A stretch of DNA of 13,568 bases from Chitinophagales bacterium (lineage in GTDB: Bacteria > Bacteroidota > Bacteroidia > Chitinophagales > Chitinophagaceae). The DNA is taken from positions 1 to 13,568 of the forward strand of contig JANXYS010000252.1 of NCBI GenBank assembly GCA_025355935.1. Direction: 5' to 3'. The position numbers and the translations under genes are program-made. Of the stretch, positions 6,833-13,568 are shown piece by piece (position 1 is the first letter of the stretch; every line of letters begins with the position of its first letter). Below the pieces are notes generated by a model. That model was not told the origin of the DNA. It saw only the letters and a program-made list of their open reading frames with translations, and ran no database searches.

Positions 6833-7978
6833 TTAAATCTTTACAACGCTATAAGTATTTGTTATGAAGTTAACGGTGATCTTATAGTTGCCGGCTACAG
6901 CTGGGGCAGGAATATTTGCGGGATCGCTACTGCTTCCGTAATTCGCTCCGAACGTTCCCCCTGTTGCAGAAGAACCGCCAAATTGTGGCTGCCATTGTCC
7001 GCTTGTGTTAAGAAATTTATACTCACCCCCAGGTACAAACGCAATAGTTAATTCAAAAACTCCATTAGTGACCTGCGTAAATTTCTGAGCTGCAGGCGGG
7101 TCATTACGCCATCCACCTCCTGTAGCGCTTCCGGTGATGTAAAGATCAGGCGATAATGCGTTGTTCACCTTAGTAACCGTATACTTGCCCTGCTGAAAGT
7201 CGTAAATCATTTTGTACCATCCTGCGCCGCCTGCCACATTAGCCGGGAAATCATTGGGAGCTTTAAAATTAAAGCTACCTGCTTCCGCAGTAGGGTTTGT
7301 TGAATTATTTACAGAATATTTATCATCCCAATTACCACCCTGTTGTAACAGGAGATAAGCACTATTGCCACTTAAATGGAAAATACCGCCCCAGGTGGTT
7401 TCATCTAAACGTGTTAACTCACGGATCGCGGGCATTACACCTGGATTTGTCCAGTCAAAATCAGTTGCACCGCCTGTAATGAACAAACGTTGCGTAGCTG
7501 GTAAAGCGATTTTTGGTGGAACTTTATAAGCACTTGCTGTCAGCTTAATAGTATTAGAATATACGGGCTCATTGTTGTTTTTATAAGACGCGAGCAATCT
7601 GATGTAAAGGTCATGTGGAGCGTTAAAAGCAAACCCATAATTCAACAAAATAACATTAAGCTCTTTTGCCGTGAAACTAGTACTAAGCGCCCCTGTAATA
7701 GTTTTAGTAACGGCTTTAGAAAAGCTGCCATTAGCTGTGTCTATCTGTAAGATGTACTTGTAGTTAGAAGTATCTGTAGAAAACTTCGGCGTAGTCCATG
7801 TGAATGCAACTATAGTATTTAAAGAGTCAGTTGCAGTAGGGGCAACAGAGGTTTTTGAACTGGAAAGTACAGGCGCTGTTCCACTGGTATAAACAGGAAG
7901 ATCTTCGACTTTTTCACAGGAAGTGAAGAGTAGTGCAAGCACGGTAAGGAAGCAGAATGAACGAAAGATATATTTCAT
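6833..7978 (-). CDS. SusF/SusE-like outer-membrane glycan-binding lipoprotein (two C-terminal binding modules)
   Basis: A 381-residue lipoprotein. The signal peptide ends in the lipobox LFTSC (C21), followed by acidic EKVED, which suits export to the cell surface in Bacteroidota. Residues about 29-150 form the SusE-type N-terminal immunoglobulin-like domain (GTAPVLS ... FAWT-like strand, YKYILQIDTA, LYIRLLASY). Two SusF/SusE C-terminal modules follow, at about 162-271 (RLFITGGATDFDW ... YTVTKV) and 277-381 (LYITGSATGGGW ... TYSVVKI). Tryptophans at 176, 290 and 329 may stack on sugar rings. In the starch system such proteins hold glycan near SusCD. It is the last gene of the operon, 22 bp after the other SusE-like gene, to whose single module its second module is similar. 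The ligand is not known; alpha-glucan is an inference from the family. Confidence 0.85.
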   Translation of the reverse strand: MKYIFRSFCFLTVLALLFTSCEKVEDLPVYTSGTAPVLSSSKTSVAPTATDSLNTIVAFTWTTPKFSTDTSNYKYILQIDTANGSFSKAVTKTITGALSTSFTAKELNVILLNYGFAFNAPHDLYIRLLASYKNNNEPVYSNTIKLTASAYKVPPKIALPATQRLFITGGATDFDWTNPGVMPAIRELTRLDETTWGGIFHLSGNSAYLLLQQGGNWDDKYSVNNSTNPTAEAGSFNFKAPNDFPANVAGGAGWYKMIYDFQQGKYTVTKVNNALSPDLYITGSATGGGWRNDPPAAQKFTQVTNGVFELTIAFVPGGEYKFLNTSGQWQPQFGGSSATGGTFGANYGSSSDPANIPAPAVAGNYKITVNFITNTYSVVKI

Positions 7979-8000
7979 AAAAAGCTTTTTTAAAATGATG

Positions 8001-8825
8001 TTATTGTTTAACTACAGTAATGGTTTTGTTTGATAAGCTGACTGTTAATTTATAGTCACCTGCAACCGACGGAGTAGGTATAGCGCTTGGATCGCTTCCA
8101 CCCCCGGGATTTTCAACGATAGTTCCGCCTGTTGCCGGCGCCCCGCCCCATTGAGGTTGCCATGCACCACTGGTGGTAAGAAGTTTATATTCTTTGCCGG
8201 GTACAAATGATTTTATAATAGTAAATGTATTAGATACACGGTCGTATGCAAATTTCTGATTCTGGGGAGGCGTATTAGTATAATCAGAAGGTACTGCAGT
8301 TCCTGTAATCCAAAGATCCGGATCAACAGAATAAGGGGTCACCTTCAGCATCATCTCGTTTGAATAAAGATTGGTGGGGTTGGTTGCTGTTTCTGAACCG
8401 AGATAAGATTTTACCCTGATACGAAGATTATTCGCTGCAGAAGGAACGAGTCCTAAACCACCGTCGGCCTTGGCTTTCACCAAAAAATTATTAAATTCCC
8501 CTTGGCTGAAAGATTTACTTAAATCGATTTTTGACGTTGCAAAGGTTGCAAATTTGGCCCCGCCTACAGTATCCACCTGTATTGCATAAAGCACATCCTG
8601 GGAACTAACTCCCGTGTTAAAAGAGTAGCCAGGATTTGTCCAGCTTAATCTTAAAAGTTCGACATCCTTCTTCGCCTTCTCTAGTACTACACTCCCCGCA
8701 AGGGAAGAGGTAGCCACAGGTGCGGTTCCATTTTGGAAAACAACTTTGTTTTCGTCTTTTTTGCAGCCGGCAACTGCGATAGAAAGCAGAAGCAGGAAAG
8801 AACATATTTTAATTAAATTTTTCAT
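8001..8825 (-). CDS. SusE-like outer-membrane glycan-binding lipoprotein (one C-terminal binding module)
   Basis: The start at 8825 gives a 274-residue lipoprotein with signal peptide MKNLIKICSFLLLLSIAVAG and lipobox AVAGC (C21), followed by charged KKDEN, compatible with surface exposure. An ATG at 8864 in the same frame would add 13 residues, overlap susD by 14 bp and bury the signal sequence, so it is rejected. Residues 29-165 match the SusE N-terminal domain. Residues 169-274 form one SusF/SusE C-terminal module (DLWITGTAVPSDY ... TITVVKQ), about 60% identical by eye over its last 67 residues to the end of the downstream paralogue. W172, W222 and W226 are candidate sugar-stacking residues. 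It lies 25 bp after susD and 22 bp before the second SusE/F gene. It likely captures glycan for the SusCD pair. Confidence 0.87.
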   Translation of the reverse strand: MKNLIKICSFLLLLSIAVAGCKKDENKVVFQNGTAPVATSSLAGSVVLEKAKKDVELLRLSWTNPGYSFNTGVSSQDVLYAIQVDTVGGAKFATFATSKIDLSKSFSQGEFNNFLVKAKADGGLGLVPSAANNLRIRVKSYLGSETATNPTNLYSNEMMLKVTPYSVDPDLWITGTAVPSDYTNTPPQNQKFAYDRVSNTFTIIKSFVPGKEYKLLTTSGAWQPQWGGAPATGGTIVENPGGGSDPSAIPTPSVAGDYKLTVSLSNKTITVVKQ

Positions 8826-8850
8826 TTTATATACGTTAGAAGTTTTAAAA

Positions 8851-10470
8851 TTAGTAGCCTGCATTTTGTGTCAGGTTCGTGTTTGCCGTCCTGTTAGCTG
8901 AAGGGATAGGGTAGATATTATATTTGCTGTCTACCGAAGTTCCTGAAGCTACACCGCCTTTCCATGGCCACAGGTACGAACCTGTTGTTAAAAGGTTGTA
9001 ACGTATAAGATCAGTTCTGCGGTGTCCTTCCCAGTAAAGTTCTCTGCCTCTTTCGTTTAAGATGTTCTGAAGTGTAAGTTCTGCAGCTGACCATGGAGTA
9101 GCCTGGGAACGGGAACGGACAAGGTTTACGTAATTCAATGCCGTACCCGATGAACCACCTGTACCGCCGCGCAGCACTGCCTCTGCATAGATCAGGTACA
9201 TTTCCGGTAAACGCATAACCGGGTAATCTACGTCAGAAAAGGCGAGCGTTAGATCTGAAACCGGAAGTCCGTCAGAACGTTTATTGATATATTTTCTTAC
9301 CGCCATCCCGGTAGAAAAATCCCCGATGCTTGTGATGGCTATTTGCGACGGTGATGCTTTCCTTACAGAAGTGTAAAAAGACGTAGCCCTTAGATCTTTT
9401 GACGTATCAAGGTTACCGCTTCCATCTGCAGGAAACAAATCGGCAAGTCCTTTTGTAGCCCTGTAACCAGCCCAACCGCCAGAAGCTCCAAAGTCTGCGT
9501 TATCTGCACCTGCGGGTGCATGAATAAAGAAAGTAGTATTTCCGTAAGACTGAGTTCTTAAGCCATCACAGTTAATCGCGAAAATAATTTCGTCTTTCCT
9601 TTTCTCATTATCCGCCATAAAAAGTTGTGCATATTTCGGTTGAAGTGAATACCCGCCATTAATAACTTTGGCCGCATAGGTAATAGCTTCTGTATTTTTA
9701 TCTGCACCGGTGTAAACTTTCGCGTTCAGGTAAAGTCTGGCTAACAATCCCCAATTCGCACCCTGGTCAACACGACCATATTCGGCTGTTTTGACAGTGG
9801 CAAGATCGTTTTGAATGGCCAGCAATTCAGATTCTATATAGGTAAACAATTCAGTTCTTGATTTTTCAACCGGAAGAAAGGTACCCACACCGTCAGCCTC
9901 TGTTATAAAGGTTGATTTTCCAAAAAGGTCGAGCATAACCCAATAATTGAAGGCACGTAGAAAACGGGCTTCTGCCTTCGTTTTACGAATCTCACCCGCA
10001 TCAGCACCGGTAATATTTCTCGAAGCAAGATTTGCGTCTGAGGCCTGGCGAATGTATTCATTGATTAGCGTTATGTTGTATATCGGCCGCGCATACATTC
10101 CAAGAATAAATGGATCCGCACTATTCCAACTCAGGTTGTGGAAACTTTTTATGGTTTGATCATCCCAGGCTACCACAGCCTCATCAGTTGGCAATTCCTG
10201 CAAATTGAAAAATCCGCGAATAAAGCCAACCTGAGAACCCTCATCAAGCCCGCCTGCGATATCCGGTTGGCCTGCCGGGCCGGAATTTCCCGAAATTGAC
10301 AGAGTACCATATAATTTGGCAAGTATACTTTTGTAACCCGCGGCACTGGCATAAACTTGTTCCTGTGTAAGATCGTGTTGTGGAAACAGATCTAATTTTT
10401 TTCCACACGATGCTATAAACGCAGTTAGCGCTACGAACATCATCACTTTTGAGAAAGATATATTTTTCAT
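8851..10470 (-). CDS. SusD/RagB-family surface lipoprotein
   Basis: A 539-residue lipoprotein that forms the lid over the SusC barrel and delivers glycan or other nutrient to it. The signal peptide ends in FIASC (C22), followed by GKKLDLFPQ, the usual SusD N-terminus. The TPR-rich scaffold is visible in KTKAEARFLRAFNYWVMLDLFG (163-184), the classic SusD helix. The C-terminal half contains YPVMRLPEMYLIYAEAV and NERGRELYWEGHRRTDLIRY (472-491), and the protein ends YNIYPIPSANRTANTNLTQNAGY, also typical. Length is normal and no frameshift is seen. It is 17 bp after susC, as in nearly all such pairs. Ligand specificity cannot be read from the sequence; SusE/F partners suggest a polysaccharide or oligosaccharide. 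Confidence 0.95.
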   Translation of the reverse strand: MKNISFSKVMMFVALTAFIASCGKKLDLFPQHDLTQEQVYASAAGYKSILAKLYGTLSISGNSGPAGQPDIAGGLDEGSQVGFIRGFFNLQELPTDEAVVAWDDQTIKSFHNLSWNSADPFILGMYARPIYNITLINEYIRQASDANLASRNITGADAGEIRKTKAEARFLRAFNYWVMLDLFGKSTFITEADGVGTFLPVEKSRTELFTYIESELLAIQNDLATVKTAEYGRVDQGANWGLLARLYLNAKVYTGADKNTEAITYAAKVINGGYSLQPKYAQLFMADNEKRKDEIIFAINCDGLRTQSYGNTTFFIHAPAGADNADFGASGGWAGYRATKGLADLFPADGSGNLDTSKDLRATSFYTSVRKASPSQIAITSIGDFSTGMAVRKYINKRSDGLPVSDLTLAFSDVDYPVMRLPEMYLIYAEAVLRGGTGGSSGTALNYVNLVRSRSQATPWSAAELTLQNILNERGRELYWEGHRRTDLIRYNLLTTGSYLWPWKGGVASGTSVDSKYNIYPIPSANRTANTNLTQNAGY

Positions 10471-10487
10471 TTAAAAAATTTTATTGA

Positions 10488-13481
10488 TTAAAAATCGATG
10501 CTTGCTCCCACTGAATAGGTCGTGGGACGTGGGTAAATTGTATAATCAACTCCTGCAGAGTTTGATTGTTCAGGATCAAGACCACCGTATTTGGTAAACG
10601 TATGCACGTTTTGTACACTTGCAGATAAACGTAAATTTGCCTTGTCGCGGATGATTTTTCCGAAGTTATATCCAAAATTAATATTGTCTATTTTAAAGAA
10701 TGAAGCATTCTCAATATAATAGTCACTAAAGAAGTTTCTTAACTTAAAGTTGCTTTCAAGAAAGTTATTTCCGGAATTCCTTACTATGCCTAACGGATCT
10801 CTAAGGTTTGCCAATATTCCGTTATTAGAATTGAAATTATTGTAAAGGTAGTTCCCTAAAGAACCATGGCCTGCAACTCCTACTGTAAATTTTTGTATGC
10901 TTAACTGAGTGTTGAATCCCAGGAGAACATCCGCTGCAGGTTTTTTATAATAATATCGGTCTTTATCATCTATAACACCGTCCCGATTTAAATCTTCATA
11001 CAAACCTTCAATTGGCTTACCTCCGTTATCGTATACCTGTTTAAAAGGGAAGAAAACATAAGGTGCATAACCAACTGCGAATTTCCCGATTGAATTTCCT
11101 GTTGCACCTGAAATTCCACCTACTGGTATACCCTGAAAGTTAGGATCAGGGTTAGCTAACAGGTTAGTGATTTCCGTTTTGTTAAATGCAGCATTAAAGC
11201 CAAGGTCCCACTGAATAGTTTTGGTGCGAACAGGAATTGTGTTGACCGTGAATTCTATTCCTTTATTTTCTACATTACCAACATTGGTAAGTAAGGTAAT
11301 GTTGAAGTTAGCACCGGGAGCGATAGGAACTGTGCTCAACAAATCTTTCGTTTTCTTTTTATAAATATCAACACTACCACTGATCCTGTTTTGAATTAAT
11401 CCAAAGTCAAGGCCGAGGTTTGTGGTTGCCGTAGTTTCCCATTTAAGGTTTCCATCATACTCAGATGGGCGAAGGAAGGTATAGTAGGTATTTCCGAATT
11501 GGTACTGCGCACTCTGTGTGCTGCGACCATTCCGCGCTAGGTAAGAATAATAGTCGATCCCGTCTTGCTGACCGGTAACACCGTAACCAACACGAATTTT
11601 TAGGTCATTAATTGCTGCTACATCTTTAAAAAATTGTTCTTTCAATTTCCATGCAAATGCGCCAGCGGGAAAGTATCCAACCCTGGTATCAGGTGAAAAC
11701 TTAGAACTTGCATCCCTTCGTATTGAACCCGTCAGGAGAAACTTATTCAGAAAGCTAAGATTAATTCGGCCCAGGTAGGAATCAAGCCTGTATTCGGCTT
11801 TTGAATCATTATAATCCGGCTTACTGTTCGGTATAGTATCTCCTTTCTGGCTAAAAGAGGCGAAATTTAAATCTTTGGTTTGAAAGGCCTGGTATGTATG
11901 CCCTACAAGCACATCAAACTTAAATGCGTTGCTGATCTCTTTTGCATATAACAATGAAACGTCTAATAGTGAGTTGGTCTTTTTCTGTTCGTAATAATGA
12001 AACCTTCCTCCAGTTTGGAAACTTGTTACCGAAGAAGAATCTGTGTTATCATTTCCTTTTCCTGTAGCGGCGTCAATACCTGCGTTAACGAGAAGATGGA
12101 GATCAGGAAGGAAATGCATTTTATAATCGAGCTGTATGTTGCCGATGAAACGATTAACATCAGACCTGTTGTCTCTAAGGTATAGAAGATCGAGTGGATT
12201 AGGTGCAATTGAACCGCCACCCGTATTCACCGGGGCACCGTTTGCCTGGAGCCATTGAAAATAACCGCCGTACTTGTTTGCGGCGTCATAGGGATTTTGG
12301 GTTGGGTCGAAATTTACCGCACTACCTATAGCACCTTCATTAGCAAAAGTATTTTTTATATGACTGTATTTTCCAGCAAAATTTACAGACAAATGATCAT
12401 CAAAAAATTTCGGTGTCAGGTTTAATGCCGTGCTAACCCTGTCGAACTGGTTTGTTTTTAATGTGCCCTGTTGGTTTAAATAACCAAGCGAAGCTCTAAA
12501 CGGAATACTTACTTTTCCTTTTCCAAAACTTCCGTTAGCACTAAGATTGTTATCAGCCCCAAAGGCCTTTTGGTAAATCAGGTCCTGCCAATTTGTATTG
12601 GCCATACCAAGTTTAGAGGAGTAAGTTGTATTTCCAGTTTCGGCCGCGTCTGCGGTAATCGCAGCACGAACCTGGTCAGCTGAAAGTACATCCACTCTTT
12701 CACCAACATTAGCGAGAGATAATTTAGTATTGAAATTGAAATTAATTTTTCCCTTGCGCCCTTTTTTAGTTGTAACAATAAGCACACCGTTTGATGCTCT
12801 TGAACCATACAAAGCCGTGGCAGAAGCATCTTTTAAAACACTGATTGATTCGATATCATCAGGGTTGATGGTGCTTAACAGGTTTCCTGTACCGGAAACT
12901 CCATTTCCGTCAACAGGCACACCATCAATAACGATTAACGGATCATTTGACGCATTTAATGATGCGCCACCCCTGATGCGGATACGACTTCCGCCACCTG
13001 CCGAACCACCACCACTGGTAATTTCTAAACCAGCTACTTTTCCTACAAGTAATTGTTCAGTAGAGTTGATATTACCCTTCTGAAAGTCTTTGCTACTAAC
13101 AGATGCTACTGACCCTGTAAGATCACTCTTTCGGCGTGTACCGTAAGCAACTACTACCACATCTTCAAGTCGCTGATTGTTTTCCACGAACGACAAAGAG
13201 ACATTTCCACCGGTGGCGATAACTTGTTGAGTAGTGAAACCGATGGAACTGAAAGTAAGGGTAGGACTTGCCGATGCAGAATTTATTCTAAAAGTTCCGT
13301 CGGACCCTGTTTGGGCGGATCCTCCATTTCTGATTGATACGGTAACTCCCTGAACGGGAGCTCCATCTTTTGAATTAGTTACCCTGCCGGTAACAATATT
13401 CTGCGCAAACACTGTTAATGAACTGAGCATAAAGAGGAGCGCCACAGACACAAGTCTGTGCATTGATCTTGTTTTTTTCAT
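10488..13481 (-). CDS. SusC/RagA-family TonB-dependent outer-membrane transporter
   Basis: The start at 13481 gives 997 residues. MKKTRSMHRLVSVALLFMLSSLTVFAQ (1-27) is the signal peptide. A CarboxypepD_reg-like beta-sandwich covers about 29-103 (VTGRVTNSKDGAPVQGVTVSI). The SusC linker EDVVVVAYGTRRKSDLTGSV (106-125) holds the TonB-box-like stretch. The plug domain covers about 118-240 (RIRIRGGASLN; LIVIDGVPVDG; SISVLKDASATALYGSRAS). The 22-strand barrel follows and ends in the usual aromatic residue (SVGASIDF). It imports SusD-bound nutrient into the periplasm using TonB energy. A frame extension to a TTG at 13514 adds 11 residues before the signal peptide and is rejected. It is the first gene of the operon, with a paired palindrome directly upstream. 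No anti-sigma-interacting N-terminal secretin (STN) domain is present, so control by an ECF sigma/anti-sigma pair through this protein is unlikely. Confidence 0.95.
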   Translation of the reverse strand: MKKTRSMHRLVSVALLFMLSSLTVFAQNIVTGRVTNSKDGAPVQGVTVSIRNGGSAQTGSDGTFRINSASASPTLTFSSIGFTTQQVIATGGNVSLSFVENNQRLEDVVVVAYGTRRKSDLTGSVASVSSKDFQKGNINSTEQLLVGKVAGLEITSGGGSAGGGSRIRIRGGASLNASNDPLIVIDGVPVDGNGVSGTGNLLSTINPDDIESISVLKDASATALYGSRASNGVLIVTTKKGRKGKINFNFNTKLSLANVGERVDVLSADQVRAAITADAAETGNTTYSSKLGMANTNWQDLIYQKAFGADNNLSANGSFGKGKVSIPFRASLGYLNQQGTLKTNQFDRVSTALNLTPKFFDDHLSVNFAGKYSHIKNTFANEGAIGSAVNFDPTQNPYDAANKYGGYFQWLQANGAPVNTGGGSIAPNPLDLLYLRDNRSDVNRFIGNIQLDYKMHFLPDLHLLVNAGIDAATGKGNDNTDSSSVTSFQTGGRFHYYEQKKTNSLLDVSLLYAKEISNAFKFDVLVGHTYQAFQTKDLNFASFSQKGDTIPNSKPDYNDSKAEYRLDSYLGRINLSFLNKFLLTGSIRRDASSKFSPDTRVGYFPAGAFAWKLKEQFFKDVAAINDLKIRVGYGVTGQQDGIDYYSYLARNGRSTQSAQYQFGNTYYTFLRPSEYDGNLKWETTATTNLGLDFGLIQNRISGSVDIYKKKTKDLLSTVPIAPGANFNITLLTNVGNVENKGIEFTVNTIPVRTKTIQWDLGFNAAFNKTEITNLLANPDPNFQGIPVGGISGATGNSIGKFAVGYAPYVFFPFKQVYDNGGKPIEGLYEDLNRDGVIDDKDRYYYKKPAADVLLGFNTQLSIQKFTVGVAGHGSLGNYLYNNFNSNNGILANLRDPLGIVRNSGNNFLESNFKLRNFFSDYYIENASFFKIDNINFGYNFGKIIRDKANLRLSASVQNVHTFTKYGGLDPEQSNSAGVDYTIYPRPTTYSVGASIDF

Positions 13482-13515
13482 AATGCAATCGTTACTTTTT
13501 TGATAAGGAAACAAA

Positions 13516-13532
13516 TGTGTAAAATTTACACA
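13516..13532. promoter_or_regulatory. Palindromic operator candidate, copy 1 (susC-proximal)
   Basis: TGTGTAAAATTTACACA is a perfect 8-bp inverted repeat around a single central base. It lies 34 bp upstream of the susC start codon (13481). The second copy is the exact reverse complement, 8 bp away. The form is that of a site for a dimeric DNA-binding regulator; no specific family could be assigned. Confidence 0.65.
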
Positions 13533-13558
13533 AATAGCTATGTGTAAATTTTACACAA
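13531..13558 (-). promoter_or_regulatory. Weak candidate promoter of the susC operon
   Basis: On the minus strand a TTG (13558-13556) stands 17 bp from GCTATTTG (13538-13531), which matches only the TTTG half of the Bacteroidota -7 consensus. If real, copy 2 of the palindrome would fill the spacer and copy 1 would cover the transcription start. That arrangement suits repression. Confidence 0.25.
13541..13557. promoter_or_regulatory. Palindromic operator candidate, copy 2 (susC-distal)
   Basis: TGTGTAAATTTTACACA has the same 8-bp arms as copy 1 with the central base changed from A to T, so the two copies are exact reverse complements. The centre-to-centre distance is 25 bp. The gap contains ATAGCTAT, itself a palindrome. 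Confidence 0.65.
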
Positions 13559-13568
13559 TATTATTAAA

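Noticed and set aside
8826..8864. Upstream ATG for the SusE-like gene, overlapping susD by 14 bp
   Set aside because: The ATG at 8825 starts directly at a lipoprotein signal peptide and leaves a normal 25-bp gap.
12730..13083. Plus-strand 117-codon open frame
   Set aside because: Antisense to the conserved plug domain of susC; no independent support.
13482..13514. Extension of susC to a TTG start at 13514
   Set aside because: It adds 11 residues before a good signal peptide that starts at an ATG (13481).
13516..13557. Twin palindromes as an invertible promoter switch or recombinase site
   Set aside because: The inverted copies are 17 bp with only 8 bp between them, so inversion would change almost nothing. 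No recombinase gene is in the window.
13516..13557. Twin palindromes as intrinsic terminators
   Set aside because: The stems are AT-rich with one-base centres and no following T-run, unlike the two clear terminators elsewhere in the window.

Overview
The window looks like a chromosomal segment of a Bacteroidota bacterium, most likely from the Chitinophagia/Sphingobacteriia side. The reasons are the SusC/SusD/SusE-F outer-membrane glycan-uptake operon, a PafA-type alkaline phosphatase, Bacteroidota-type promoter elements (TAnnTTTG), AT-rich leaders with little Shine-Dalgarno signal, and a small secreted protein of a Bacteroidota-restricted type. The genus cannot be fixed from the sequence alone. 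No RNA gene, transposase, CRISPR array or prophage gene was seen, and no intergenic gap exceeds about 210 bp.

Left part (1-4898), mostly housekeeping or accessory metabolism. The tail of a thioredoxin-fold protein enters from the left edge. It is followed on the same strand by an APC-superfamily amino-acid permease. This converges, with only 5 bp between stop codons, on a minus-strand cluster of three genes: a small secreted cysteine-rich protein (DUF6370-like), a monoacylglycerol-lipase-like serine hydrolase and a single-domain VOC metalloenzyme. Upstream of that cluster on the same strand is a PLP-dependent alpha-oxoamine synthase (serine palmitoyltransferase / cysteate acyltransferase / KBL family). 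A clean intrinsic terminator separates it from the cluster.

Middle (4899-6808). A 208-bp divergent intergenic region holds candidate promoters for the alpha-oxoamine synthase (minus) and the secreted alkaline phosphatase pafA (plus). pafA keeps every catalytic residue of the family and ends at a strong, symmetric terminator that also serves the operon coming from the right.

Right part (6833-13568). A four-gene minus-strand operon encodes a SusC TonB-dependent transporter, a SusD lipoprotein and two different SusE/SusF-type glycan-binding lipoproteins, with gaps of 17, 25 and 22 bp. It resembles the susCDEF core of alpha-glucan utilisation loci, but no glycoside hydrolase or regulator gene lies in the window. 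The most unusual element lies just upstream of susC: two copies of a perfect 17-bp palindrome (TGTGTAAAWTTTACACA) 8 bp apart, which look like a double operator for an unidentified regulator.
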